Shown here in pieces: positions 26,412-35,186 of a stretch of DNA of 64,000 nucleotides. Position numbers and translations under genes: made by a program. The notes below the pieces were generated by a model. It did not search any database, was not told the origin of the DNA, and saw only the letters and a list, made by a program, of their open reading frames with translations. Every line of letters starts with the position of its first letter. The stretch's first letter is position 1. This stretch comes from an uncultured Alphaproteobacteria bacterium (GTDB taxonomy: Bacteria > Pseudomonadota > Alphaproteobacteria > Rhizobiales > Beijerinckiaceae), in contig CALKHP010000052.1 in NCBI GenBank assembly GCA_937988775.1, positions 124,001 to 188,000 of the forward strand. The letters are read 5' to 3'.

Positions 26412-27953
26412 TTACGTCCCGGCCAGCGTCAGCGACATGCCGAGGCGGGCGCGGCGCTTGAGCCATGGGCTCGGGCGGTAGCGCGGATCGCCGTAGAAGG
26501 CGTGCATCGCCTCGAGGATCGCCAGGATATGGCCCGCCCCGAGCACGTCGCCGAAGCCGAGCGGCCCGTGCGGATAGCCGAGGCCGAGTTCCACGGCGCG
26601 ATCGATATCGGCCGGCCGGGCGATGCACTGCTGGGCGATGTCGCAGCCGATATTGACGATGCAGGCGAGGATGCGCTGCGCGATGAAGCCGGGGCTGTCG
26701 GCGATGACGCTGACCGGCGTGCCGTCCTTGGCAAGCCAGCCATGGGCTTGCGCCAGCAGGTCGGGCCGGGTGATCGGCGCATGCATCAGCGTGCGGCGGC
26801 CAGCGAAACGGAACAGCGGATCGACCGCGACGCAGCGCGCAGGATCAAGATGCTCGTGCAGCGCGGCGGTGGTGGTGTCCTCGCCGAACGGCGTCAGCAC
26901 GATCAGCGCGTCCTCGAACGGCGAGGCGCCGGTTTCGACATGCGCGCCGGCATCGGTGAGGATGCGGCGCAATTCGGCAGCTTCGGGAAAGCGCGGGCTG
27001 ACCCAGACCGGCGCCGGCTCGCGCGGCAGGGCGGGAGCCCTGCCCTCGGGTGGGCGCTGGATGCGGCCATCCTGATAGGCATAGAAGCCGCGCCCGGTCT
27101 TGCGGCCGAACAGCCCGGCGGTGACGCGCTGCCCGGTGAGCGGCACCGGCCGGTAGCGCGGCTCGTCGTAATATTGCCGGTAGATCGATTCGATGACGGC
27201 ATGCGACACGTCGAGCCCGGTCAGGTCCATCAGTTCGAACGGCCCCATGCGAAAGCCGGCCGCCTCGGTCATCACGCGGTCGATGCTGGCAAAATCCGCC
27301 ACGCTTTCCATGACGATGCGCAGCGCCTCGGTGCCGTAGCCGCGCCCGGCATGGTTGACCAGGAATCCCGGCGTATCGGTTGCCCTGACCGGCTGATGGC
27401 CAACGCGGCGGGCGACCGCCTCGAGCGCATCGATGACGGCCGCATCGGTCAGCACGCCGCCGATCACCTCGACGAGCTTCATCAGCGGCACGGGATTGAA
27501 GAAATGGAAGCCGGCGACGCGCTCCGGGCGCCGCGCGGCGGCGGCGAAGCCGGTCACGGACAGCGACGAGGTGTTGGTGGCGATGATGCAATCGTCGCGC
27601 ACGCTTTTTTCCAGTTCGGCGAGCACGGCATGCTTGACCTCCATGCGCTCGGCGACGGCCTCGATCACCAGGTCGCAGGCCGCCAGCCCGCCATAACCGT
27701 CGGCCGCGCCGATGCGGGCGCTGGCCGCCGCCGCGTCGCCGCTCGATATCTGCCCCTTCTCGGCGCGGCGGCCGAGCATCCGGCCGCAGAAGGCGATCGC
27801 CTCGGCCACCGCCTCGGGCCGGGCATCGGCGAGCAGCACGCCATAGCCGGCCTCGGCCGCGATCTGGGCGATGCCGCGGCCCATCACGCCGGCGCCGACG
27901 ATGCCGATCACGGCAATCTCGCGCCCAGCCTCGCTACTGCCCGTCCCGTCCAT
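26412..27953 (-). CDS. 3-hydroxyacyl-CoA dehydrogenase, long PaaH-type
   Basis: NAD-dependent oxidation of 3-hydroxyacyl-CoA to 3-oxoacyl-CoA. The 513-residue protein has the Rossmann motif GIVGAGVMGRGIAQ (about 18-30), the catalytic His segment GFHFFNPVPLMKLVEV and the C-terminal dimer domain with DTPGFLVNHAGRGYG. A second, shorter dehydrogenase C-terminal-like domain (ADSPGFIAQRILACIVN, GYPHGPLGFGD) follows, as in the PaaH enzymes of phenylacetate degradation. No other paa genes are in view, so a general beta-oxidation role is equally likely. It lies 13 bases after the enoyl-CoA hydratase gene. The ATG at 27953 is used; earlier starts would overlap that gene. Confidence 0.93.
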   Translation of the reverse strand: MDGTGSSEAGREIAVIGIVGAGVMGRGIAQIAAEAGYGVLLADARPEAVAEAIAFCGRMLGRRAEKGQISSGDAAAASARIGAADGYGGLAACDLVIEAVAERMEVKHAVLAELEKSVRDDCIIATNTSSLSVTGFAAAARRPERVAGFHFFNPVPLMKLVEVIGGVLTDAAVIDALEAVARRVGHQPVRATDTPGFLVNHAGRGYGTEALRIVMESVADFASIDRVMTEAAGFRMGPFELMDLTGLDVSHAVIESIYRQYYDEPRYRPVPLTGQRVTAGLFGRKTGRGFYAYQDGRIQRPPEGRAPALPREPAPVWVSPRFPEAAELRRILTDAGAHVETGASPFEDALIVLTPFGEDTTTAALHEHLDPARCVAVDPLFRFAGRRTLMHAPITRPDLLAQAHGWLAKDGTPVSVIADSPGFIAQRILACIVNIGCDIAQQCIARPADIDRAVELGLGYPHGPLGFGDVLGAGHILAILEAMHAFYGDPRYRPSPWLKRRARLGMSLTLAGT

Positions 27954-27966
27954 GCCCGTCTCCCTG

Positions 27967-28734
27967 TCAGCGCCCGACGAAGCGCGGGGCGCGTTTCTCG
28001 ATGAAGGCGCGCATGCCCTCCTTCTGGTCCTGGGTATCGAACAGCAATTCGAACGCGGTGCGCTCCATGGCGAGCGCCGCGCCAAGCGGCATGTCGGCGC
28101 CGGTCAGCACCAGTTGCTTGATCCTGCGCGCCGCGATCGGCGGCATTGCGGCGATGGCGCGCGCCAGCGCCAGGGCGCGATCGAGCACCTCGTCATCGGG
28201 CACGACCTCGGAGACCAGCCCCATGCGCTCGGCCTCGATGGCGCTGATCGGCTCGCCGCTCAGCAGCATCTTCATGGTCTTGAACTTGCCGACCGAACGG
28301 GTCAGGCGCTGCGTGCCGCCGGCGCCCGGCATGATGCCGACCTTGATCTCGGGCTGGCCGAAGCGGGCGCCGTCGCCGGCGATGATGATATCGGCATGCA
28401 TGGCCAGTTCGCAGCCGCCACCGAGCGCCCAGCCGTTCACCGCAGCGATCAGCGGCTTCGGGCAATCGCGCAGCACCTGCCAGATGGCATCGGAGCCGCG
28501 CAGCATCATCTCGGAGGCGCCCGCATCGGCCATCGCCTTGATGTCGGCGCCGGCGGCGAACACTTTTGGCGTGCCGGCGATGACCAGGCAATGCAGTTCC
28601 GCATCATGCGTCATGGCGGCGACATGGGCCGCGATCTGCTCGCGCACCGCCATGTTCAGGGCGTTGCGAGCTTCCGGCCGGTTGATGCGCAGCAGCGCGA
28701 TGCCACCGTCGAGGCGCTCGTAGAGCGTTTCCAT
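27967..28734 (-). CDS. Enoyl-CoA hydratase
   Basis: Crotonase-fold protein of 255 residues that adds water to 2-enoyl-CoA. The oxyanion segment AAGADIKAM and the two catalytic glutamates, in NGWALGGGCELAMHAD and GQPEIKVGIMPGAGGTQRL, are all present, as in active hydratases. With the following dehydrogenase it makes a two-step beta-oxidation unit. The ATG at 28734 is chosen; an in-frame alternative four codons upstream (to 28746) is possible. Confidence 0.95.
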   Translation of the reverse strand: METLYERLDGGIALLRINRPEARNALNMAVREQIAAHVAAMTHDAELHCLVIAGTPKVFAAGADIKAMADAGASEMMLRGSDAIWQVLRDCPKPLIAAVNGWALGGGCELAMHADIIIAGDGARFGQPEIKVGIMPGAGGTQRLTRSVGKFKTMKMLLSGEPISAIEAERMGLVSEVVPDDEVLDRALALARAIAAMPPIAARRIKQLVLTGADMPLGAALAMERTAFELLFDTQDQKEGMRAFIEKRAPRFVGR

Positions 28735-28794
28735 GCTGACTCCCAAGAGTTGTGTCCGTTCGGATAGTAGCCTCTCGCCCGGCGCGGCGGAACC

Positions 28795-29361
28795 TCAGCC
28801 TTGCGCGGCCCGCTCGAGCAAGGCGACGAAGCGCGCCACGCCATCGGCGGCACTGCCGTCGTTGGCGATGTCCAGCACGGTGACGCCGGGCGGCAGCGCC
28901 GCCGTGACCTCGCGCGCCAGGCGCGCCGCCACGGCCGCGCCGCTTTCGCGGCCACGCGCCGCGATGCGGCCGGCACGCGCCTCGCGCGCGGCGCTGACCG
29001 AGACCATGGCGAAGCGCGGCACATGGCGGGCAAGCTCCGCCACCACGGTGCGCGAGCCGTTGGCGACGACGTGGCGCCCGGCCGCGAGGTCGTCGGCGAG
29101 CGCGCGCGGCAGCCCGTAATGCAGGCCATGCGCACGCCAGGTGACGAGGAAGCCGCCCTCCCGCTCGCGCACGGCGAATTCGGCCTCGCTCGCCGCCTCA
29201 TGCGCCTCGCCGCCGGCATCGGCCGGCCGCGTGATGACGCGCCGGGCGAAGACGTAACCGCCCGAGGGGCCAAGTGCGGCGCGCGCGCCGTCGATCAACG
29301 TGTCCTTGCCGACGCCGCTCGGGCCGACGACGAAGAAGAAAATTCCGGGCCGGGATGTCAT
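28795..29361 (-). CDS. phnN: Ribose 1,5-bisphosphate phosphokinase PhnN
   Basis: A guanylate-kinase-like P-loop kinase of 188 residues that converts ribose 1,5-bisphosphate to PRPP in phosphonate use. Seen are Walker A VVGPSGVGKDTLI at about residues 10-22, RRVITRPAD, and the WRAHGLHYGLP segment typical of PhnN rather than Gmk. The ATG at 29361 starts directly before the P-loop strand. No C-P lyase genes occur in the window, so it is an orphan here; it could support PRPP supply or act with phn genes elsewhere. It lies 60 bases upstream of the hydratase gene in the same direction. Confidence 0.88.
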   Translation of the reverse strand: MTSRPGIFFFVVGPSGVGKDTLIDGARAALGPSGGYVFARRVITRPADAGGEAHEAASEAEFAVREREGGFLVTWRAHGLHYGLPRALADDLAAGRHVVANGSRTVVAELARHVPRFAMVSVSAAREARAGRIAARGRESGAAVAARLAREVTAALPPGVTVLDIANDGSAADGVARFVALLERAAQG

Positions 29362-29484
29362 TTCAGGCGGGTTCCTCGCTGGCGCAGTGCCAGAAGCAGC
29401 CGATACCGGCTCTTCGACACGAAAATGCGTCAAACCAAAAGACGGCCCGAGCGATAGCGGCGGCGGCCGGCCTGTCAAGCCACT

Positions 29485-30369
29485 CTACGGCGCGTGCCGG
29501 AAGGCCGAGGGCGCGCGCCCGGTGCGGCGGCTGAAGAAGCGCGAGAAATAGGCCGGATCGCGAAAGCCGAGGTCGAAGGCGATCTCGGCGACGCTCAGCG
29601 TGGAGTAGATCAGCGCGCGCTTCGCCTCGATCACCAGCCGGTCCTGGATGACGTCGATCGCCGGGCGGCCGGCGGCGCGCCGGCAGGTATCGTGCAGCCG
29701 GTCGCGGGTGATCGCCAGCGCCTCGGCATAATCGGCGACGCTCCACTGCTGCCGGTAATGCTGCTCGACGAGCTTGCGGAAGGCGCGGAACAGCGCCGCC
29801 TGGCGATCGTCGAGGGGGGTATCGGCCACCGCCGCGCCGATGCGGGCGAGCGCCACGAACACGAGATCGAGATGCGCCGCGACCGCCGCGCGCGCGCCGC
29901 GCTCGGCGAGGCCGATCTCATGCAGGATGGCCGCGAAGCAGCGCTCCAGCGCCGGCGCCGTCTGCTCGGCCGCCGGCAGGCCGGCCGCGAGCGCGCGTTC
30001 GGCGATCGGCTGCAGGTCGCGGCTCGTCTCGCGCGCCAATGCACCGGCGAGAAAATCGCTCGCCACGGTGACGACATAGCCATCCGTGCCCGGCCGGAAG
30101 GTGAATCCATGCACATGGCCGGCCGGAATCCATAACAGCCACGGCGCCTCGAACGGGATCTCGCGGCCTTCGAGCGAGATCACGCCGCCGCGCTCGGTGA
30201 ACAGGAAGGCCTGCGACAATTCCGGATGGCGGTGGCTGGCGATGGTCCAGCCATGCAGGGGCGCGCGCGCGCCGATGCGCTCGGCATGCAGGAAGCCCGG
30301 CACCGGATCGAGGAGCGGGTCGCCATAAAGGTCATAGACCCTGATGCCGGACGGGGCCGGATTCGACAT
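29485..30369 (-). CDS. AraC-family regulator, probably of pobA
   Basis: A 294-residue regulator. The N-terminal ~140 residues are a cupin-type sensor (WTIASHRHPELSQAFLF, WIPAGHVHGFTF). The C-terminal ~100 residues hold two helix-turn-helix motifs (SVADYAEALAITRDRLHDTC; LSVAEIAFDLGFRDPAYFSRFF). It is divergent from pobA across 111 bases, the classic arrangement of a PobR-type activator that responds to 4-hydroxybenzoate in alphaproteobacteria. The ATG at 30369 gives MSNPAPSGIRVYDLYGD; a Met two codons earlier (MKSMSNP) is an alternative. Confidence 0.88.
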   Translation of the reverse strand: MSNPAPSGIRVYDLYGDPLLDPVPGFLHAERIGARAPLHGWTIASHRHPELSQAFLFTERGGVISLEGREIPFEAPWLLWIPAGHVHGFTFRPGTDGYVVTVASDFLAGALARETSRDLQPIAERALAAGLPAAEQTAPALERCFAAILHEIGLAERGARAAVAAHLDLVFVALARIGAAVADTPLDDRQAALFRAFRKLVEQHYRQQWSVADYAEALAITRDRLHDTCRRAAGRPAIDVIQDRLVIEAKRALIYSTLSVAEIAFDLGFRDPAYFSRFFSRRTGRAPSAFRHAP

Positions 30370-30480
30370 GGATTTCAGCCCCTCCCCCGCCTGGCGCCGC
30401 TGTTGCTTTCCCACAAATCTGCTTGAATCCGGCAACTCTGTCCATGGTCGTGCGCCGCGCGCCGATCCTACAAAGGGACT

Positions 30481-31668
30481 ATGGGAGACAAGGCATTGCG
30501 CACGCAGGTGGCGATCATCGGGGCCGGGCCGGCCGGGCTGCTGCTCGGACAGTTGCTGCATGTCGCCGGCATCGACACGATCATCCTCGAACGGCGCAGC
30601 GGCGATTACGTGCTGTCGCGCATCCGGGCCGGCGTGCTGGAACAGGGCACGGTGGCGCTGCTCGAACAGGCCGGCGTCGCCGCGCGCCTCCATGCCGAGG
30701 GCCTGCGCCATGACGGGTTCAACCTTGCATACGATGGCGCGCGCCACCGCATCGATCTCGCCGGCCTGACCGGCGGGCGCCACGTCACCATTTACGGCCA
30801 GACCGAGATGACGCGCGACCTGATGCAGGCGCGCGCGGCCTGCGGCGCACCGAGCCTGTACGAAGCGGCGGAGGTGCATCTCGCCGATTTCGACAGCGCG
30901 CATCCGCGCGTCACCTGCCTGTTCGAGGGCCAGCGCATCGAGATCGCCTGCGACTTCATCGCCGGCTGCGACGGCTCGCATGGCGTGTCGCATGCCAGCC
31001 TGCCGGCCGCGGCGCTGAGCCTCCATGAACGGCATTATCCGTTCGGCTGGCTCGGCGTGATGGCCGACGTGGCGCCGGTCTCGGACGAGTTGGTCTATGC
31101 CAGCCATGAGCGCGGTTTCGCGCTGTGCTCGATGCGCTCGGCCCATCGCAGCCGCTACTATCTGCAATGCCCGCTCGGCACCGAGATCGCCGACTGGCCG
31201 GATGCGCGTTTCTGGGACGAGTTGCGCCAGCGTCTCGACCCGCAAACGGCGGCGGCGCTGGTCGATGCGCCCTCGATCGAGAAATCGATCGCGCCGCTGC
31301 GCAGCTTCGTCGCCGAACCGATGCGCTTCGGCAGCCTGTTCCTGGCGGGCGATGCCGCCCATATCGTGCCGCCGACCGGCGCCAAGGGGCTGAACCTCGC
31401 CGCCAGCGACGTGCATTATCTCGCCGAGGGGCTGATCGGGCATTATCGCGAGGGCAGAGCGAGCGGGCTCGAGGCCTATTCGCAGCGCGCCCTCGCCCGC
31501 GTCTGGAAGGCCGAGCGCTTCTCGTGGTGGATGACCTCGCTGCTGCATCAGTTTCCCGACAGCAGCCCGTTCGACCGCAAGATCCAGGCCGCCGAGCGCG
31601 CCTATCTCGCCGGCTCGCGCGCGGCGATGGCAGCGCTGGCCGAAAACTATGTCGGCCTGCCGTTCTGA
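30481..31668 (+). CDS. pobA: 4-hydroxybenzoate 3-monooxygenase
   Basis: Flavoprotein hydroxylase that converts 4-hydroxybenzoate to protocatechuate using NADPH and O2. The 395-residue length matches PobA (394). FAD motif GAGPAGLLLG begins at residue 14, the family DG motif is AGCDGSHG, and the second FAD segment is GDAAHIVPPTGAKGLNLA near residue 290. It is divergent from the AraC-type regulator. The downstream protocatechuate (pca) genes are not in this window. Confidence 0.97.
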   Translation: MGDKALRTQVAIIGAGPAGLLLGQLLHVAGIDTIILERRSGDYVLSRIRAGVLEQGTVALLEQAGVAARLHAEGLRHDGFNLAYDGARHRIDLAGLTGGRHVTIYGQTEMTRDLMQARAACGAPSLYEAAEVHLADFDSAHPRVTCLFEGQRIEIACDFIAGCDGSHGVSHASLPAAALSLHERHYPFGWLGVMADVAPVSDELVYASHERGFALCSMRSAHRSRYYLQCPLGTEIADWPDARFWDELRQRLDPQTAAALVDAPSIEKSIAPLRSFVAEPMRFGSLFLAGDAAHIVPPTGAKGLNLAASDVHYLAEGLIGHYREGRASGLEAYSQRALARVWKAERFSWWMTSLLHQFPDSSPFDRKIQAAERAYLAGSRAAMAALAENYVGLPF

Positions 31669-31721
31669 TATTTCGAGACGCCAGAGAGCCTGACCGAAGC
31701 TCCGTCTTCCGACAAACCGCA

Positions 31722-31792
31722 CCTCACCCTGAGCCCGTCGAAGGGTGTTCCAGTGCGCGCGGGAATTTTCCTTCGACAGGCTCAGGATGAGG
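31722..31792. repeat. Palindromic intergenic repeat, family 1
   Basis: Facing arms at 31722-31747 and 31766-31792 carry CTGAGCCCGTCGAAGG and its near-complement, as at 4595-4669. It lies between pobA and the Gly/His-rich gene in a 256-base gap that otherwise shows nothing coding; a transcript hairpin could help end pobA messages, though no T-run follows. Confidence 0.9.
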
Positions 31793-31924
31793 AAGGAGCT
31801 TCAAAGAGCTCCTGAGGCCAGCGCAAAAATAATCTCCGCTTCCCCTGAACCTTTTTCCCGGCCGGCGCGACCCATGGACGAAAGGCGGATCGGCCGCCTT
31901 TCCAGGGAGTTCAGGAGACGTGCC

Positions 31925-32224
31925 ATGTTCAAGATTGTTTCGAAGAAGATGCTCGGCACCGCGATCGTCGCCGGTGTCATGGCGATCGGCCTTGCCGCCG
32001 CGAGCGGCGCCGCGCAAGCCAAGCCCGGCCATGGCGGCCATGGCGGCCACGGCGGCGGCTGGAGCCACGGCGGCGGTCACGGCCATGCCGGCTGGGGGCA
32101 TCGTCGCGGCCATCGCGGCTGGGGCTGGGGTCCGCGCCACTTCGTCGGCTACGGCGGCTGCTACACCCGGCCACGCTTCGACTATTACGGCAATTATATC
32201 GGGCGCGTGCGCGTCTGCCGGTGA
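31925..32224 (+). CDS. Secreted glycine/histidine-rich small protein
   Basis: A 99-residue protein with a clear Sec signal (Lys-rich start, hydrophobic core, cleavage near AAQA-KP around residue 32). The mature part is low-complexity: repeated HGG/GHG units and nine His, followed by a short Tyr/Arg-rich tail with two Cys (GGCYTRPRFDYYGNYIGR). The His clusters suggest binding of divalent metals such as nickel, zinc or copper, but no function is known. The ATG at 31925 has AGGAG about ten bases upstream. It lies 119 bases upstream of the ECF sigma gene in the same direction and may be a target of that sigma factor. Confidence 0.75.
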   Translation: MFKIVSKKMLGTAIVAGVMAIGLAAASGAAQAKPGHGGHGGHGGGWSHGGGHGHAGWGHRRGHRGWGWGPRHFVGYGGCYTRPRFDYYGNYIGRVRVCR

Positions 32225-32343
32225 CAGCGGCCATGGTCCGGCTCCACGCCTCGAGGCTTGCCCCGATGCGGAGCCGGGCCCTCGCGCTTGACGTTTCGGC
32301 CCGGGCAGAGAACTCTCTGGCGACCACCGGAGAAACTGCCACC

Positions 32344-32913
32344 ATGTCAAGCGCGGCAGCGAGCGACGACGAGGCCCTGATCCGCCGCATCGCCGCGGGC
32401 GACAAGCTCGCCATGCAGGTGCTGTTCGGCCGCTACCAGGTGAGGATTTTCCGCTTCCTGTTGCGCTTCGTGAAGGACGAGGCCGAGGCGGAGGACCTGA
32501 TCAGCGAGGTGTTCCTGGACGTATGGCGCCAGGCCGGGCGCTTCGAGGCGCGCTCCAGCGTCTCGACATGGCTACTCGGCATCGCCCGTTTCAAGGCGCT
32601 GTCACTGGTGCGCAAGCGCCGCGACGACAGCCTCGACGAAGAGCACGCCGCCGGCATCGCCGACACGGACGACACGCCTGAGGTCGCGCTGCAGAAAAAG
32701 GACAAGGGTTCGGTGCTCCGGCAATGCTTGCACAAGCTGTCGGCGGACCACCGGGAGATCATCGATCTCGTCTACTACCACGAGAAATCCGTGGAGGAGG
32801 TGGCTGAGATCCTCGGCATCCCGGGCAATACCGTCAAGACGCGCATGTTCTACGCGCGCCAGAAACTCTCCGAGATTCTTCGACACGCCGGTGTCGACAG
32901 GGGTTGGCCATGA
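32344..32913 (+). CDS. ECF-family RNA polymerase sigma factor
   Basis: A 189-residue sigma-70 factor with only regions 2 and 4. Region 2 reads LFGRYQVRIFRFLLRFVKDEAEAEDLISEVFLDVWRQ (in two segments) and region 4 has LHKLSADHREIIDLVYYHEKS with the helix-turn-helix VEEVAEILGIPGNTVKTRMFYAR. An acidic linker separates them. It directs polymerase to a stress regulon under control of the anti-sigma factor encoded next, whose start overlaps this stop. The ATG at 32344 has a GGAG site about ten bases upstream; earlier starts give a non-homologous leader. Confidence 0.94.
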   Translation: MSSAAASDDEALIRRIAAGDKLAMQVLFGRYQVRIFRFLLRFVKDEAEAEDLISEVFLDVWRQAGRFEARSSVSTWLLGIARFKALSLVRKRRDDSLDEEHAAGIADTDDTPEVALQKKDKGSVLRQCLHKLSADHREIIDLVYYHEKSVEEVAEILGIPGNTVKTRMFYARQKLSEILRHAGVDRGWP

Positions 32914-33572
32914 GCACGACATTGGACCACAAGGAGATCGAGGAACTGCTGCCGTGGTACGCCGCCGGCACGCTCGACGCCGATGAGGCGCAGCAGGTGG
33001 CGGAAGCGCTCGCCGGCGATCCCGAACTGCGCCGCAGGCTGGCGCTGACCCGCGAGGAAATGGGCGAAGCCGTGCTCGATGCCGAGTTGCTCGGCACGCC
33101 CTCGCCCGGAACGCTCGACAAGCTGATGGCGCGCATCGAGGCCGAGCCGGCGCGCCGCCCGCGCCGCGCCGCCGGCCTGCTCGACATTGGCGGGCGGCTC
33201 GCCGCCTGGCTGTCGCCGCCGGCGCTCGGCTGGGCAGCGGCTGCGGCCGCGCTGCTGGTGGTGGCGCAGGCAGGCTTCATCACGGCGCGCTTCGTCGCCC
33301 CCGAGCCGGCACAATACGGCACCGCCTCGGCGCCCGAGGCGACGGCCGCCGGCCATTTCGCGCTGGTCGGATTCCAGCCCGGCGCCACGGCAGAAGCGAT
33401 CGGCCGGGTGCTCGAGACGGCGAAAGCCAGCATCGTCGACGGCCCGAGGCCGGGCGGGTTGTACCGGGTGCGCATCGGCGCGGCCGGCATGGCCAAGGCC
33501 GATGCCGACAAGATCATCGCCGCGCTCAAGGCTCAAACCGGCACGGTGCGGCTCGTGCTGCCGGCCGAGTAA
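32910..33572 (+). CDS. Membrane anti-sigma factor
   Basis: A 220-residue single-pass membrane protein. The cytoplasmic N terminus begins DHKEIEELLPWYAAGTLDADE, a form common in anti-sigma domains, but it lacks the His-x3-Cys-x2-Cys zinc motif. A transmembrane helix lies at about 106-126 (WAAAAAALLVVAQAGFITA). The periplasmic ~90 residues fold into a small alpha/beta domain (FALVGFQPGATAEAIGRVL, LYRVRIGA) that may receive the signal. It is coupled to the sigma gene by an ATGA overlap and is followed after 24 bases by a secreted subtilase. Identification rests on context and on the N-terminal pattern. Confidence 0.82.
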   Translation: MSTTLDHKEIEELLPWYAAGTLDADEAQQVAEALAGDPELRRRLALTREEMGEAVLDAELLGTPSPGTLDKLMARIEAEPARRPRRAAGLLDIGGRLAAWLSPPALGWAAAAAALLVVAQAGFITARFVAPEPAQYGTASAPEATAAGHFALVGFQPGATAEAIGRVLETAKASIVDGPRPGGLYRVRIGAAGMAKADADKIIAALKAQTGTVRLVLPAE

Positions 33573-33596
33573 GCTCGTCCTCGAAGGGAGGCCACG

Positions 33597-35144
33597 ATGA
33601 ACGCGATGCCCCGCCCCGCCCGGTTCGGCCTGCTGCTCGCCGCCGGCGTGTTCCTGGCCGGCCTGTGGGCCGCACCGCCCGCCGCCGCGCAGCAGCAGCC
33701 CGGCGCCTATTCCCGGCAACAGATGCCGCAGTCGCGCAATCCCGGAGGCCCGGGTCCCGGCAACCGCGGCCCCGGCGGCTGGCATCCCGGCGGCATCGGC
33801 ATCGGCATCGGCGTCGGTGCGCTGCTGCCCTATCTCGTGCCGCCCCGGCAGGCCGCGCCTTACCAGGAGCCGGTCTATCTCGATGATGACGAGGACGACA
33901 TCGCACCCCGCCGGCACCGCCAGCCGAAGGCCGCGCACCCCGCCAAGCGCCCGCCGAAGCGCCCGCCGGCCACGGCTGCGCGCGGCGGCCGCCCGAGCGG
34001 GCTGCCGCCGGCCGGCGAAACCCGTTTCGTGCCGGATGAGGTGATGTTCGAGACGCGCGCCGGGCTCAAGCCGCAACAGCTCGATGCCCTGATGCGCCGG
34101 CAGCGGCTGACCCGGCTCGCCGAACAGCGCTTCGGCCTGCTGAACGCGACCATCCACCGCGCCCGCATTCCGGCCGGACGCAGCGTGCGCGCGGCGCTGA
34201 CCGCCTTGCAGCGCGAGCGCGGCGTCAGCTTCGCGCAACCGAATTATATCTATACGTTGCAGCAGGCGGCGGAGACCGCCTCCGCCGTGCCGGCGACCGC
34301 GCCAAAACCGCCCGAGCTTCTGCCGCAATATGCCGTCGAAGCGCTCGACCTTGCCGCCGCGCATCGCATCGCCAAGGGCGGCAAGGTGCTGGTGGCGCTG
34401 ATCGATTCCGGCGTCGATACCGGCCATCCCGAGCTTGCCGGCGCCATCGCCGCCAGCATGGATGCGCTGGAAGAAGCCAGCATCGCTCCCGATACGCATG
34501 GCACCGCGATGGCCGGCGCCATCGTGGCGCACCAGCAGATGCGCAGCGTCGCGCCGGAGGCCGAATTGCTGGCGGCGCGCGCCTTCGGCGGCGCCGCCGC
34601 CAAGCCCGGCGCGCAGGGCACGAGCTACCACATCCTGCGCGCGCTCGACTGGGCGCATGAACGCAAGGCGCGCATCGTCAACATGAGTTTCGCCGGGCCG
34701 TCCGACCCGCTGCTCAAGCGCATGCTGGCAGCCGCCAGCAAACAGGACATGATCCTGATCGCGGCCGGCGGCAATGCCGGACCGAAGGCGGCGGCGCTCT
34801 ATCCGGCAGCCGACCCGGCGGTGATCGCGGTCACGGCGAGCGATGCCGAAAGCCGGCTGTACACGATGGCCAATCGCGGCAGCTACATCGTACTCGCGGC
34901 CCCCGGCGTCGACGTGCTGGCGGCAGCGCCCCATGCGGCCTACGATTTCAGCACCGGCACCTCGATCGCCACCGCGCAGATCAGCGGCATCGTCGCGCTG
35001 ATGCTGGAGAAGCGGCCCGACCTCTCGGCCGCGGCAATCCGCAAGGCGCTGATCGGCTCGGCCAAGCCCCTGGCCGACAACGCCAAGGTGCTGCAGGCCG
35101 ATGCCGCCGGCGCGCTGAAGGCGATCGGCGCCGCGGTGCCGTAA
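33597..35144 (+). CDS. Secreted S8-family (subtilisin-like) serine peptidase
   Basis: A 515-residue exported protease. After a signal peptide (cleaved near PPAAA-QQQ, residue ~32) come a Gly/Pro-rich stretch and a basic Lys/Pro/Arg segment (to ~140), then an inhibitor-like prodomain (RFVPDEVMFETR, VSFAQPNYIY). The catalytic domain has Asp270 in LIDSGVDTGHPEL, His301 in DTHGTAMAGAI and Ser456 in STGTSIATAQISG; the oxyanion Asn is in AAGGNAG. The usual Pro of GTSxAxP is Gln here. It is the fourth gene of the sigma/anti-sigma group; a role in cleaving the anti-sigma factor or envelope proteins is an inference from position. Confidence 0.9.
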   Translation: MNAMPRPARFGLLLAAGVFLAGLWAAPPAAAQQQPGAYSRQQMPQSRNPGGPGPGNRGPGGWHPGGIGIGIGVGALLPYLVPPRQAAPYQEPVYLDDDEDDIAPRRHRQPKAAHPAKRPPKRPPATAARGGRPSGLPPAGETRFVPDEVMFETRAGLKPQQLDALMRRQRLTRLAEQRFGLLNATIHRARIPAGRSVRAALTALQRERGVSFAQPNYIYTLQQAAETASAVPATAPKPPELLPQYAVEALDLAAAHRIAKGGKVLVALIDSGVDTGHPELAGAIAASMDALEEASIAPDTHGTAMAGAIVAHQQMRSVAPEAELLAARAFGGAAAKPGAQGTSYHILRALDWAHERKARIVNMSFAGPSDPLLKRMLAAASKQDMILIAAGGNAGPKAAALYPAADPAVIAVTASDAESRLYTMANRGSYIVLAAPGVDVLAAAPHAAYDFSTGTSIATAQISGIVALMLEKRPDLSAAAIRKALIGSAKPLADNAKVLQADAAGALKAIGAAVP

Positions 35145-35186
35145 GGCAAGGCGGGCGAGGCTGCCCGCCGCGCCCGCTTGCCAATG

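Noticed and set aside
26412..28734. Phenylacetate (paa) operon
   Set aside because: Only a hydratase and a PaaH-like dehydrogenase are present; no paaABCDE, paaK or paaZ genes, so a general beta-oxidation label is safer.
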